Shown here: piece by piece, positions 1 to 8,413 of the stretch | Numbering within the stretch: the first letter of the stretch is position 1 | Layout of the letters: each line of letters opens with the position of its first letter | Origin: an uncultured Planctomycetaceae bacterium | GTDB taxonomy: Bacteria; Planctomycetota; Planctomycetia; Planctomycetales; Planctomycetaceae | Length of the DNA stretch: 39,787 nt | Direction: 5' to 3' | NCBI GenBank assembly: GCA_903861195.1 | Contig: CAIOTJ010000566.1 | Location: 1-39,787 of the forward strand | Position numbers and translations under genes: made by a program | The notes under the pieces: generated by a model | Told to the model about the DNA's origin: nothing | The model's database searches: none | What the model saw: the letters and a program-made list of their open reading frames with translations, nothing else

Positions 1-161
1 GGCCGAATCTGGCACCTCGCCAGTTTTCCTGGCGCGAAAGGGGATGCAGCGGCCCCCAGCCAAGCACCAACACGCATGACCGTCACTGACTGGCCATAAC
101 CGAAAGGAGTCGGAACGGAATGCGCCGTCAACCCTTGGCAGCGGACGGCAGCGGCAGCGAT

Positions 162-428
162 TCAGCAGCTACCTGACGCCAGGTGGACTTCAGCCAGGCT
201 GAGATCGGTGACTTGGGGAACAGGTGTGGAGAACGCAGCGCTCGCCACGCCCACAGCAGCGCCCTGGAAGTCCAACTCTTGACGGCGAATGGAAACATTC
301 CGCGGAGCGGCGATGCCCAAACGGACGCGACCGCCACGAATTTCGACCACGGAGATTTCAATCTCCGTCCCGTCGTGGGCCGATCCGATGACAATTTTTT
401 CCCCTTCCTTGCGGCTCAAAACAAGCAT
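162..428 (-). CDS. csrA: CsrA, carbon storage regulator
   Basis: CsrA is a small dimeric RNA-binding protein that binds GGA motifs in mRNA leaders and represses translation; in many bacteria it controls flagellin and carbon metabolism. The first 60 residues carry the family signature: MLVLSRKEGE at the start, then GGRVRLGIAAP and VSIRRQEL, which supplies the RNA-contacting arginine region. The product is 88 residues. Usual CsrA is 60-70, so about 25-30 residues at the C-terminus (rich in Ala, Ser, Val) are extra and unlike the family. The start at 428 is chosen because MLVLSRKEG is the conserved N-terminus and an AAGGAGG ribosome site lies 7 nt upstream. An in-frame start 42 nt further up is not needed. 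Its downstream side (1-161) shows no recognisable gene. Identification is secure; the role of the tail is unknown. Confidence 0.93.
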   Translation of the reverse strand: MLVLSRKEGEKIVIGSAHDGTEIEISVVEIRGGRVRLGIAAPRNVSIRRQELDFQGAAVGVASAAFSTPVPQVTDLSLAEVHLASGSC

Positions 429-470
429 TTCTGTTCCTCCTTGAAGTTTCAACCTCGAAGTTCCATCCAC
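429..470 (-). promoter_or_regulatory. csrA leader with GGA motifs over the ribosome site
   Basis: Read on the minus strand, the 42 nt before the csrA start contain two pairs of GGA triplets. One pair is in GTGGATGGAAC (plus positions 462-468). The other is inside the Shine-Dalgarno AAGGAGGA (435-442). Known CsrA proteins bind pairs of GGA motifs, often with one over the ribosome site, so autoregulation is plausible. That is inferred from motif position only. The two sites are about 27 nt apart. Confidence 0.4.
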
Positions 471-587
471 ACACGGCCGACCGGACTGGAAACTGCTGGG
501 ATCGGTGAGACTCCCGACACCCGGGAATCGCTGACAACACCGACCTCACAACTTCCTGAACTCCAACCAGACGACCAACCACTTTGT

Positions 588-632
588 ACAGCGAAAATCA
601 CCACAGCGAAAATTACCGCAGTGAAAATCGCC
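588..632. repeat. 15-bp tandem repeat, three copies
   Basis: Three adjacent 15-mers: ACAGCGAAAATCACC, ACAGCGAAAATTACC and GCAGTGAAAATCGCC. The copies differ at one to four positions. The array lies about 160 nt upstream of the csrA start. On the minus strand one frame through it reads as a hydrophobic repeat (AVIFAVVIFAV) within a 62-codon open frame starting GTG at 637 and ending at 449; that frame has no clear ribosome site and is not called as a gene. Confidence 0.75.
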
Positions 633-1543
633 AACACCTCTGAAGTAGCACGACCACCGGCAGATCATGGACGCGAAATCGCAGCAATCTCAAATCTGGA
701 GAAGTTATGCAGCGGACACCTTTCCACCACCAACTTCCCACCACCACCCTCCCTCAGGCCCCCACCTGACTCCTTGCCAAAGCACGCGACAAGGTGTTTT
801 GGGGGGAGCAACTTGGTTGCTATCCCTTTATACGCAGTGGGGAAGAGTTGGATCTTGAAAAAATTGCAAATATTCAATTTTTTTTACGCCAATCGCTTGA
901 TTTCCACGAATTTAATCATACGTACACCAAATGAAACACAAATCCAGTGGTGAAAGCCGCATCCAGCGGGACAGGCGGAGGAGGAGGCGAGTGCGATGGG
1001 AGCAGCCGCGATCAAGGGCCCCGCCCTCCCTGCCGACGGGTGTTCGCGGGCCTGGGCGGATGGACGGGCTCTTTGGCCGGTGCGAACTTGTGTTCGATTT
1101 TGACTTGCCGTAAACTGCTGAATGACCCAATCCAGTCCTCCTTCCGGGGGGTTCCATCCTTCTGATTTCCGGCTTTGGCGGATCGGGAGGGGAATTTCCA
1201 TTGCGGATGGTGGCCCCGGAGCGGCTCCGGCGCAAGACCTCGAAGGCTGGAGTGTGGCGACGGCCGTCGGGGAGCGAACCGGTTCGCGTCCCCTGGAGTG
1301 GTTGTTGGTTCTGGCGGGTCCTGGTCTCTCGGTGCGGGTTACTGGAAATTGGCCTCGGGTTGAACAGGCTTGCCACAAGCCCTTGCAGCCTGCGGTTGTT
1401 TGTGGTTCCGTCCCAACGGGCTGTCTGAACAGATTCCAGTCATTCTGGACGGCGTGTTGTTGGCGGTGAGTGTTGTGGAGATTCCATTCCCCATGGTTGG
1501 GCCTGACCGGCCTCAGCCGTGGTCTTTTTCGTTCTTTTTTTGA

Positions 1544-1559
1544 GACTCCGCTGGGAGTC
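1544..1559 (+). promoter_or_regulatory. Hairpin in the rpmE leader
   Basis: GACTCC-GCTG-GGAGTC forms a perfect 6-bp stem with a 4-nt loop. It ends 13 nt before the rpmE start codon, just upstream of the GGTGG ribosome site. Several bacterial groups have structured rpmE leaders through which L31 represses its own synthesis. Whether this hairpin does so is an inference from position; it is preceded, not followed, by T-runs, so it is not a terminator for upstream transcription. Confidence 0.35.
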
Positions 1560-1572
1560 GTGGTGGCTGAAC

Positions 1573-1794
1573 ATGCAGGAAGACATTCATCCCAATTACG
1601 GGGAGACGGCGGTGGTGTGCGGTTGTGGGAACACCTTCAAGACCCGCAGCACCCGCCCCAAGATCCACGTCGAAATCTGTTCGGCCTGTCACCCGTTCTT
1701 CACCGGCAAGGTCAAGTTCGTGGACACCGCCGGACGGGTCGAGAAGTTCCAGCGGAAGTACGGCTGGGGGCAAAAGCAGGGCGAAACCAAGTAG
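1573..1794 (+). CDS. rpmE: 50S ribosomal protein L31
   Basis: L31 is a small protein at the bridge between the ribosomal subunits. The 73-residue product starts [12 protein letters not shown], the normal L31 N-terminus, and carries the zinc-binding (C+) cysteine set: C16, C18, C36 and C39, in VVCGCGNTF and [13 protein letters not shown]. It is therefore the zinc-containing form rather than the cysteine-free paralogue used under zinc starvation. The ATG at 1573 is preferred to an earlier in-frame start because that extension does not resemble L31. A GGTGG ribosome site lies a few bases upstream. It precedes prfA and prmC on the same strand, an arrangement seen in many bacteria. Confidence 0.95.
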   Translation: MQEDIHPNYGETAVVCGCGNTFKTRSTRPKIHVEICSACHPFFTGKVKFVDTAGRVEKFQRKYGWGQKQGETK

Positions 1795-2122
1795 TCTGTC
1801 GAGCCGACCGTGGTTCCGGTCTGTGCCGCCTCGTGCGGGAAGTCGAGATCGGGACACGGGAGTTGAGACGGCGGGGGAATCGAATCGGCCCAATCGGCTG
1901 AGCAGGGCGGGCTGAGACCAGTTCTGTCGCCCATCGGGCCGCTCTTCGGTTGTTTCTCGTGGATGTTTTCGGGAAAGCGGCGAGTGCTGCCAATCGCTTT
2001 CCAAGACGGACGGCTCGAGTCGGCCCTGCTTCGACCCCGCGCCTTTCTGTCGCGGCCCCTGTTTACCGCGTTCGCTCCCCGGTCTCGATGGCCGGGGTTG
2101 CTGTTTTTGTGGACTTCCCGTC
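1795..2122. other. rpmE-prfA spacer with a hairpin
   Basis: No gene is visible in these 328 bp. Near the end, CCCCGG and CCGGGG (2077-2082 and 2092-2097) can pair as a 6-bp stem with a 9-nt loop. A T-rich stretch including five Ts follows shortly (about 2098-2108). This could be a weak terminator or attenuator just before prfA, whose start is at 2123. The stem is short and the T-run is displaced, so the call is tentative. Confidence 0.35.
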
Positions 2123-3199
2123 GTGTTTCCCACGCTGCAAGCGAAACTGACCCGCTTTGAGGAACTGGAGCGCCTGCTGCAGGATCCTGCGGTTTTGGCC
2201 GACTCGACCCAGCTGCAGCAGGTCCAGCGGGAGTATGGCGGATTGGCGAAGGTGGCGCATCGGGTGCGGGAGTTCAACCGGCTGGAATCCGAGCTGGAAA
2301 CGGCGCGGGGTCTGGCTGAGGGTGAGACCGATCCCGAGCTGCAGGAGTATGCCCGCGAGGAGACCTCGCGGCTGGCGGAGCAGCATCTGGTCTTGAGAAC
2401 CGAACTCGAAGACCTGGTGCTGGCGGGAGACGCCGCGACACGGGGCAGTCTGATCATGGAAATTCGGGCGGGGACGGGAGGTGAAGAGGCGGCCCTCTTC
2501 GCCCGCGACCTGTACGACATGTATCAGAAATATGCGGCAGCCCACGATTGGAAATGTGAAGCGATGGAATTCTCCCCCTCCGACATGGGAGGGGTACGGG
2601 AAGTGGTGTTCACCGTTTCCGGCGAAGGGGCCTACCGCCACCTGCAGTTCGAAAGTGGCGGACACCGAGTGCAGCGGGTTCCCGAGACCGAAACACAAGG
2701 GCGAGTACACACCAGTCTCGCCACCGTGGCGGTGCTGCCCGAGGCGACCGAGGTCGAAATTGAAATCCGGGATGAAGACCTGCGGCTCGACACGATGCGG
2801 GCCGGTGGACCGGGAGGCCAGAAGGTCAACAAGATCGAGAGTGCGGTCCGAATCACCCACATTCCGACCGGGGTGGTCGTGAAGTGCCAGGACGAGAAGA
2901 GCCAGCACAAGAACAAGGCGAAGGCGTTGCGGATTCTGCGCAGTCGGCTGCTGGAACTGAAGCAGGAACAGGCGCATGCCGAACGGGCCAACCAGCGCAA
3001 GCTGCAGGTTGGCTCGGGGGACCGCAGCGAGCGGATCCGCACGTACAATTTCCCGCAGAACCGGCTGACCGACCACCGGATCGGGCTGACGATCTACAAG
3101 CTCGACCAGGTGATGCTGGGACAGCTCGACGAGATGACCGACGCCCTTTTGAAATTTGATCGGGAAGAGCGGCTGGGACAGCAGCCCCAGGCCGAGTGA
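2123..3199 (+). CDS. prfA: Peptide chain release factor 1
   Basis: RF1 recognises UAA and UAG stop codons in the ribosomal A site and triggers release of the finished protein. The 358-residue length is normal. The catalytic GGQ motif is at 231-233 within [15 protein letters not shown]. The stop-codon-reading tripeptide is PET at 187-189 ([14 protein letters not shown]). It is a member of the RF1 PxT class, not the SPF of RF2, although most RF1s have PAT or PVT there. The conserved block [15 protein letters not shown] follows the GGQ domain. The start is a GTG at 2123, with only a weak GTGGA ribosome site. prmC, which methylates the GGQ glutamine, follows at once, so the two probably form a functional pair in one transcript. 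Confidence 0.96.
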   Translation: MFPTLQAKLTRFEELERLLQDPAVLADSTQLQQVQREYGGLAKVAHRVREFNRLESELETARGLAEGETDPELQEYAREETSRLAEQHLVLRTELEDLVLAGDAATRGSLIMEIRAGTGGEEAALFARDLYDMYQKYAAAHDWKCEAMEFSPSDMGGVREVVFTVSGEGAYRHLQFESGGHRVQRVPETETQGRVHTSLATVAVLPEATEVEIEIRDEDLRLDTMRAGGPGGQKVNKIESAVRITHIPTGVVVKCQDEKSQHKNKAKALRILRSRLLELKQEQAHAERANQRKLQVGSGDRSERIRTYNFPQNRLTDHRIGLTIYKLDQVMLGQLDEMTDALLKFDREERLGQQPQAE

Positions 3200-3236
3200 C
3201 CGCCGGTCCCCCGGCTTGCCCCCCAGCGAGACCCCT

Positions 3237-4130
3237 GTGTCGACCAACGCCTCCAGCCCTGCCGGCGACGCTCCCTGGACAGTCTCCCGTATCCTGGATT
3301 GGACGACCCAGCATTTGAAGAAGGCGGGGTGCGAGACCCCGCGTCTGGATGCCGAACTGCTGCTGGCCCATGCCCGGGGCTGCCCGCGGATCCAGCTTTA
3401 CGTACAGTTCCAGGAGGTGGTGACCGACGCGCAGCGGGCGGTGATGCGCGATCTGGTGAAGCGGCGGGCCGTCGCCGAACCGGTGGCCTATCTGATCGGC
3501 CACCGCGAGTTTTTCAGCCTCGACTTCGAGGTCACGCACGACACGCTGATTCCCCGGCCCGACACCGAAACCCTCGTGCTCGAACTGATCAGCCTGGCCC
3601 GGAAGCAGCCCGCCCCGCGGATTCTCGACCTGGGGACCGGTTCGGGCTGTATCGCGATCGCGGCGGCGGTGAACGTACCCGCGGCCCAGGTGACGGCGGT
3701 CGACATTGCCCCCGCCACCCTCGAGGTGGCCCGGCGCAATGCCCGCCGTCACAAGGTGGACTCGCGCGTCGAGTTTGTCTTGGGAGATTTGTTCGCGGGC
3801 CTGCCCCCCGGCCGGACGTTTGACTGGATCGTGAGCAACCCCCCCTACATTCCCCAGGGGGAACTGTCGACCCTCGCGGCTGATGTGCGGCTGCACGAGC
3901 CCCACACGGCGCTCGACGGGGGACCTGACGGGCTCGCGGTCATCCGCCGGCTGGTGTCGGAGGCCCCCGCGTGGCTGGTTCCCGGCGGGACGCTGCTGTG
4001 CGAGTTTTCGCCCGAGCAGGCCGCCGCCCTGCTGGGTCTGGTCGAGGGGAATTCGGCGTGGACGGGGGGGCGGGTCTTGAAAGACCTGGCCGGACGGGCC
4101 CGCGTCCTGGCCGCCCATCGAGCGAGCTGA
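3237..4130 (+). CDS. prmC: PrmC, release factor glutamine N5-methyltransferase
   Basis: PrmC (HemK) uses S-adenosylmethionine to methylate the glutamine of the GGQ motif in release factors, which speeds peptide release. With the chosen start the protein has 297 residues, near the usual 280. An N-terminal helical substrate-recognition region is followed by PRPDTE (about 106-111), the SAM-binding LDLGTGSGC (about 130-138) and the hallmark NPPY (201-204). The start is uncertain. The frame is open back to a TTG at 3156 inside prfA and another TTG at 3216; GTG at 3237 is picked because family similarity begins shortly after it. It lies directly behind prfA, its substrate gene. Confidence 0.93.
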   Translation: MSTNASSPAGDAPWTVSRILDWTTQHLKKAGCETPRLDAELLLAHARGCPRIQLYVQFQEVVTDAQRAVMRDLVKRRAVAEPVAYLIGHREFFSLDFEVTHDTLIPRPDTETLVLELISLARKQPAPRILDLGTGSGCIAIAAAVNVPAAQVTAVDIAPATLEVARRNARRHKVDSRVEFVLGDLFAGLPPGRTFDWIVSNPPYIPQGELSTLAADVRLHEPHTALDGGPDGLAVIRRLVSEAPAWLVPGGTLLCEFSPEQAAALLGLVEGNSAWTGGRVLKDLAGRARVLAAHRAS

Positions 4131-4291
4131 GCTCCGCGGGATCTCGCGCCGCGTTGCGTCCACCCCGTCGCTGGGTCCACCGGGACTCTGTTCCCGCAGG
4201 CCCCGGGCCAGCAGGGGTGGGTGAATTTCCAATCCGCCTGGGGTACACTGCGGCCGCAGATCCCGATTCATCCTCCTTCAAAGTCCGCCCC

Positions 4292-4600
4292 ATGATCCAC
4301 GTTTTGGCGACCATCCATCTGCAGCCGGGCCAGAGAACCCGATTCCTCGAGGAGTTCCACCGGTTGATGCCCCACGTGCATGCCGAAGTGGGCTGTATCG
4401 AATACGGACCGGCGATCGATGTGCAGGCAGGTTTACCCAGTCCGAACCCGTTTCGGGAGGATGTGGTGGTGGTGATCGAGAAATGGGCCGACCTTGCGGC
4501 ACTGAAGGCGCACCTCGTCGCCCCGCACATGCACGATTACCGGGCGCGGGTGAAAGACCTCGTGAAGTCGGTGGATCTGCAGGTGCTGGAACCGGCCTGA
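4292..4600 (+). CDS. Putative quinol monooxygenase, ABM domain
   Basis: This 102-residue protein resembles the antibiotic biosynthesis monooxygenase (ABM) fold, which includes YgiN-type quinol monooxygenases. These are cofactor-free ferredoxin-like dimers. Visible family features are the strand-forming start MIHVLATIHLQPGQ, a central CIEYGP, a VIEKWAD segment and a downstream LKAHLVAPHMHDY that places a histidine-rich loop where the family has HxxTPH-like residues. The start at 4292 fits the usual family N-terminus; the longer upstream frame overlaps prmC. The substrate cannot be read from sequence. Many members act on quinones or reactive aromatics, and some are signalling or heme-degrading proteins. 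Confidence 0.75.
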   Translation: MIHVLATIHLQPGQRTRFLEEFHRLMPHVHAEVGCIEYGPAIDVQAGLPSPNPFREDVVVVIEKWADLAALKAHLVAPHMHDYRARVKDLVKSVDLQVLEPA

Positions 4601-4663
4601 CGCGGCCCGGTGATAGTTGGCGGTTTTCCATCTCCTGATTGTCCCCTTTTCTGGAAGTTTCGC

Positions 4664-5221
4664 ATGTCGATCGAATACACCATCCGCCGGCGTCTGCTGA
4701 GCTTCCTGCACCTCAGCTTCGATGTCACGGACGCAGCGGGCAAGCCGATTGGCTTTTGCCAGCAAAAGGCCTTCAAGCTCAAGGAAGACATTCGGATTTA
4801 CACGGACGATTCGCGGCAGAACGAGCGAATGGCCATCAAGGCGCGGCAGATCATCGATTTCAGCGCCGCCTACGACGTTCACGATTCGACGACGGGCGAA
4901 AAACTGGGGGCCCTCAAGCGGCAGGGGTGGAAATCGCTGATCCGTGACTCGTGGATCGTGATGGATACCGACGATCAGGAAGTGGGCAAAATCACCGAAG
5001 ACAGCATGTTGATGGCCACCTTGCGGCGGTTCTTCAACTTCATCCCCCAGTCGTTCCACATGTTGGATCAAAACGACAATGAAGTGGCCACTCTCCATGG
5101 CAACTTCAATCCGTTTGTGCGAAAACTGACGATCGAGATCCAGGACGACTGCACGCTGCCGCCGCTGCTGGTGCTGGCGGGGGGAATCTTGCTGATGACC
5201 ATTGAGGGGCGTCAAAGTTGA
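4664..5221 (+). CDS. LURP-one-related / YxjI-like protein
   Basis: The 185-residue product looks like the LOR/YxjI family, which shares the Tubby/phospholipid-scramblase 12-stranded barrel fold. Supporting features are an N-terminal MSIEYTIRRRLLS, alternating beta strands such as KPIGFCQQKAFKLKEDIRIY, and repeated strand-turn units with D-x-x-G-x-x-G turns (TGEKLGAL, DQEVGKI). A C-terminal hydrophobic segment, PPLLVLAGGILLM (about 167-179), matches the buried C-terminal helix of the fold. ATG at 4664 is preferred to an upstream in-frame start. The molecular function of bacterial members is unknown. Its stop overlaps the start of the methyltransferase that follows, so the two are translated together. 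Confidence 0.68.
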   Translation: MSIEYTIRRRLLSFLHLSFDVTDAAGKPIGFCQQKAFKLKEDIRIYTDDSRQNERMAIKARQIIDFSAAYDVHDSTTGEKLGALKRQGWKSLIRDSWIVMDTDDQEVGKITEDSMLMATLRRFFNFIPQSFHMLDQNDNEVATLHGNFNPFVRKLTIEIQDDCTLPPLLVLAGGILLMTIEGRQS

Positions 5222-5970
5222 ATTCGGCACGTGGGGAGCCGGCCGGCGAACCGGTGGGCGAACTACCGGCAATCCCCGGAGCGTGGATCGACGAACCGTT
5301 CGATTTGGGTCGAGTGGTCATCTCGCTGCGGCGACCGGCTGATCCCGATGCCTTTCTCGATGAGCCGGAGGTTCTCGCGGCCAACCACCGCGACGACTAC
5401 ATGCCCTACTGGTGCCATGTCTGGCCCGCCTGCTACGAGACCGCCCGGGCCCTCGTGGACCAATCCTGGTCTCCCGCGACGCGGGTACTGGAAATTGGGG
5501 CGGGACTGGCCCTGCCCGGATTGGCCGCCCTGGCGATTGGCCTGGACGTGACCATCAGCGATTACGATCCGGACGCCCTGCAACTGGTCCGGTTCAACGC
5601 CCGGCGTCAGGGTTGTGAAACCCGACTCACCACGCTGTTGCTCGACTGGCGACAACCGCAGAATCTGCAGTACGACCTCATCGTGGGCTGCGAGGTCATT
5701 TATGAACGCCGCAACCACCCTCTGGTGCTCGATGTGCTCGACCGCATGTTGGCCCCGGGAGGCGAGGCGTGGATCAGCGACCCGGGGCGGCATACGGCCC
5801 ATCTGTTTCTGGAAGACTGCCGGGCCCGGGGCTATGCGGTGCGAACCAAGGTGTTGGCTCGCCTCGAACGCCAGGACTCTCCCCCGGGTCAGACCAATCT
5901 GTACCGGCTGAGCCGGGTTTTTCCCCCCACGAACGCAGAATCCGGGACCGAAGTCGCCGCTCTGGAATGA
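5218..5970 (+). CDS. SAM-dependent methyltransferase, Methyltransf_16-like
   Basis: A 250-residue class I methyltransferase. The SAM-binding motif I is EIGAGLALPGLAAL (92 onwards), followed by an acidic ISDYDPDAL at the end of strand 2. Later comes DLIVGCEVIYER, the usual post-I/motif-II region of the METTL20/21-like (Methyltransf_16) protein-lysine methyltransferases, where D/E-x-x-Y motifs are common. The upstream PYWCHVWPACYETAR block also matches that group. The start is TTG at 5218, and the previous gene's TGA stop overlaps it (TTGA), a classic translational coupling. The target is unknown. Candidates by analogy are ribosomal or electron-transfer proteins, but nothing here decides. Confidence 0.8.
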   Translation: MNSARGEPAGEPVGELPAIPGAWIDEPFDLGRVVISLRRPADPDAFLDEPEVLAANHRDDYMPYWCHVWPACYETARALVDQSWSPATRVLEIGAGLALPGLAALAIGLDVTISDYDPDALQLVRFNARRQGCETRLTTLLLDWRQPQNLQYDLIVGCEVIYERRNHPLVLDVLDRMLAPGGEAWISDPGRHTAHLFLEDCRARGYAVRTKVLARLERQDSPPGQTNLYRLSRVFPPTNAESGTEVAALE

Positions 5971-6051
5971 TCCGTCCCAAGTCACACGGGGCCGCGCGTG
6001 ATCCACGCGGTGTCGGGCCCCCCGGATGAAGACCCGCCTGATGTGGTTGCA

Positions 6052-6074
6052 ACCCGCGCGATCCGGTCGCGGGT
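6052..6074. terminator. Hairpin between convergent genes
   Basis: ACCCGCG and CGCGGGT pair as a 7-bp G+C-rich stem with a 9-nt loop. It lies in the 125-bp gap between a plus-strand methyltransferase and the minus-strand phosphohydrolase. A second hairpin, CGCGTG-ATC-CACGCG, sits near 5995. Neither has a T-run, so they may be Rho-aided or simply structured ends. Confidence 0.3.
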
Positions 6075-6095
6075 GGACCCGGGCGGCGGCGGAAT

Positions 6096-8390
6096 TCAGG
6101 CCGAACGCTGATCAGGGTATTTGACCCGGCCGTGGTACATGCCAATCAGCGACTTGGTCAGAGAATCCTCGATCTTGTCGAGATCGGTCAGTGTCAGCCC
6201 GCACTCGCTGAATTGACCATCGAGCAGCCGCTTCATCACGATGTCGTGAACGAGTCGTTCGATCCGGCTGGCGGTTGGTTCACTCAACGCCCGGCTCGCT
6301 CCCTCGACCGCGTCGGCGATCATCAGAACGGCCGCCTCGCGGGTCTGCGGCTTGGGGCCGGGATAGCGGAACAGCGATTCCTGCACGTCATGTTCATGGC
6401 CCGGCTGTTCCCCCGCCTGGCGGGTCGCCTCGTGGTAGAAGTACTCGACCAGCGTGGTACCGTGGTGCTGTTCAATGAAATCGATCAAAGGTTCTGGCAG
6501 CCCCTGTTGCCGGGCGAGGTCGACGCCATCCTTCACATGGCCAATGATGATCAGCGTGCTCATCGCAGGGGCGAGGTTTTCATGCCGGTTGACCCCGCCC
6601 GAGCTGTTTTCGATGAAGTACTGGGGCTTCAGCATCTTGCCGATGTCGTGGAAATAGGCCCCCACCCGCACGAGCAGACCATTGGCGCCAATCGAGTCGG
6701 CCGCGGTCTCACCAATGCTCGCAACGCTGATCGAGTGGTTGTAGGTCCCAGGTGCCCGGTGCACCAGTTCCTGCAGCAGCGGATGGGAGACATCTCCCAG
6801 TTCCAGCAGGCTGATGTCGGTGACGGCCCCAAACCACGATTCGATGAAGGGGAGGCTGCCCGAGACGAGAAAGCCAGCCGCGAGGCACCACAACGGCGAC
6901 CAGAGACTGAGGGGCCACTGGTTGATGTCGCGCCACAGCAGGTTTCCGCCGGCACTCTGCACCAGCAGCATTCCCCAGTGCATCAGCAGGCAGACCGCGG
7001 CGGCGATGCCCCCCACCGTTACCAGGGTGGAGCGGTTGGGGACTCCCGAGAGCAGGATCACGGCGGCCGCGCAGACGCTCATCATCACAGCGAAGCGGGC
7101 CATGTCGGCCCCGCAGGCGACGGTCACCACGATCGACAGGGCAAAGGCGGTCAGCGTGGCCAGCACCTGATTGTGCACCACGGCGCACACCATGACGGCG
7201 GTCAGCACCACGCCCACCTCAGCCCGCCAGGGATCGAAACTCACCGCCCGGCCAATGCAGATCCCCAGCACAATCAGCGCCACATAACGGATGAACCGGG
7301 GGAGGTTCCACAGCAGCTTGGGCTCATGCTTGACCAGGTGATACCCAATCAGCACCGCCAACACGCCCAGCATGAGGAACACCACCACGACCCGCAGGAT
7401 GCGCTCTCCCAGGGGAATCTGGGCTTCGAGCGCATCATACTCGGCCTGCAGCAATTCGAGCTTCAGCTCGTCGATCATCTCTCCGGGCATGACCAGCGTC
7501 TGCCCCACGTTGTAGACATCGAATTCCACCGGGGTCTCGTCGCGGGCCGCCTGCCGGCGCTTTTGAGTCTCGACCCGGTCGTAGACCAGGGTCTCGGGGG
7601 AACGCCGCCGCAGCCAGGTTTCAAGCTCGGTCTGCATCGGCCCCAGGGCGGGGAAGACATTCCACCGGGCGGGATCGAGCCGCCCCCCCGGCTGCAGCAC
7701 ATTGACCAGCTGCAATTCCTCCAGCTTCACATCTTGCTGGCCGCCGTCGGCATCGCGCACAAGAGCGCGGGTGCTGCCGACCCGTTCGCGGGGCAAATGC
7801 TCGGGCTGGATCAATCCCGTCTTCTCAACCCGCTGCAGGAATTTCTGGAAGTCACTGATGATCTCGGCCAACTTGTCGTCGTTCAAACCCTTCAAGCGGT
7901 CGAAGGAATCGAGCTTCTCGGAGGGGTTGACCGACGGGCGATCGGCCTGGGGACCCGGGTCGGCCAACCCGAACAGCTGCCGCAGATTGAGGGGCAGCTC
8001 TTCCAGGTTGCGGGCCGCCGCCAGCTTCTGCAGATCCTGCTTCAGATTGTCAGCGATCCGGTCATGGGCCGGGGAGTCGAACCGGAAGACCAGCGGGGCC
8101 TGGTCGGCGGCACGGTCACGGGCCGACTGGGTCAGTTCGCGATTCACCCGCGAGAACTGGACCATCGCCAGGACCCCATCGGGAGGCCGTTCGCCCAACC
8201 GATGCGGAAACGCATGGCGCCAGGCTTTGATTCCGCAGAGGATGATCACCATGGCCGCCAGGGCCACCACGATGCGGACGAGCGCGGCCCGATATTGAAA
8301 CACCTCCCGCCAGTCGGTGGAGACCTCCTGGGCCAACCGGATGGTGCCCGGTCGTGAGTGCCGCGTGCGTCTGGGAAGATTCGTCGACAT
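6096..8390 (-). CDS. 7TM-HD phosphohydrolase, PgpH/YqfF family
   Basis: A 764-residue membrane protein of the 7TM-7TMR-HD family. Characterised members (PgpH of Listeria) hydrolyse the second messenger cyclic di-AMP. Layout: a short cytoplasmic N-terminus, one membrane helix (about 36-55), a large extracytoplasmic domain (about 60-325), a cluster of membrane helices (about 331-510) and a C-terminal cytoplasmic HD domain. Catalytic features visible are NHS at 551-553, HD at 581-582 in GAYFHDIGKMLKP, GHV at 617-619, QHHGT at 641-645 and the closing ADAVE near 692-696. It follows phoH with a 23-nt gap and is surely co-transcribed. Such pairs often continue into ybeY, which is absent here. Whether this organism uses cyclic di-AMP cannot be seen. 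Confidence 0.88.
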   Translation of the reverse strand: MSTNLPRRTRHSRPGTIRLAQEVSTDWREVFQYRAALVRIVVALAAMVIILCGIKAWRHAFPHRLGERPPDGVLAMVQFSRVNRELTQSARDRAADQAPLVFRFDSPAHDRIADNLKQDLQKLAAARNLEELPLNLRQLFGLADPGPQADRPSVNPSEKLDSFDRLKGLNDDKLAEIISDFQKFLQRVEKTGLIQPEHLPRERVGSTRALVRDADGGQQDVKLEELQLVNVLQPGGRLDPARWNVFPALGPMQTELETWLRRRSPETLVYDRVETQKRRQAARDETPVEFDVYNVGQTLVMPGEMIDELKLELLQAEYDALEAQIPLGERILRVVVVFLMLGVLAVLIGYHLVKHEPKLLWNLPRFIRYVALIVLGICIGRAVSFDPWRAEVGVVLTAVMVCAVVHNQVLATLTAFALSIVVTVACGADMARFAVMMSVCAAAVILLSGVPNRSTLVTVGGIAAAVCLLMHWGMLLVQSAGGNLLWRDINQWPLSLWSPLWCLAAGFLVSGSLPFIESWFGAVTDISLLELGDVSHPLLQELVHRAPGTYNHSISVASIGETAADSIGANGLLVRVGAYFHDIGKMLKPQYFIENSSGGVNRHENLAPAMSTLIIIGHVKDGVDLARQQGLPEPLIDFIEQHHGTTLVEYFYHEATRQAGEQPGHEHDVQESLFRYPGPKPQTREAAVLMIADAVEGASRALSEPTASRIERLVHDIVMKRLLDGQFSECGLTLTDLDKIEDSLTKSLIGMYHGRVKYPDQRSA

Positions 8391-8413
8391 GTTTGGCGTG
8401 ACCGTCCAACCCC

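Larger units (their letters stand above)
429..1572. other. 1.1 kb stretch without a convincing gene
   Basis: Several open frames cross this stretch on both strands, but none has a recognisable domain, a good ribosome site and sensible composition together. It holds a 15-bp tandem repeat (588-632) and an A/T-rich patch (about 850-925) that contrasts sharply with the G+C-rich surroundings. On the minus strand that patch includes TATGAT at 915-920, with no good -35 partner. The csrA promoter may lie here, which would give a long leader. T-rich runs at about 1523-1541 precede the rpmE leader. No tRNA cloverleaf was found. Confidence 0.5.

Noticed and set aside
588-632. CRISPR array
   Set aside because: Units are adjacent 15-mers without spacers, and no cas gene is in the window.
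884-1378. Open frames in the csrA-rpmE gap, up to 164 codons on the minus strand
   Set aside because: No domain, no ribosome site, composition like random G+C-rich DNA.
6132-8357. A 741-codon open frame on the plus strand
   Set aside because: It is antisense to the 7TM-HD gene, which has a full domain layout. The translation is His/Gln/Gly-rich with no domain, as expected for the complement of a high-G+C gene.
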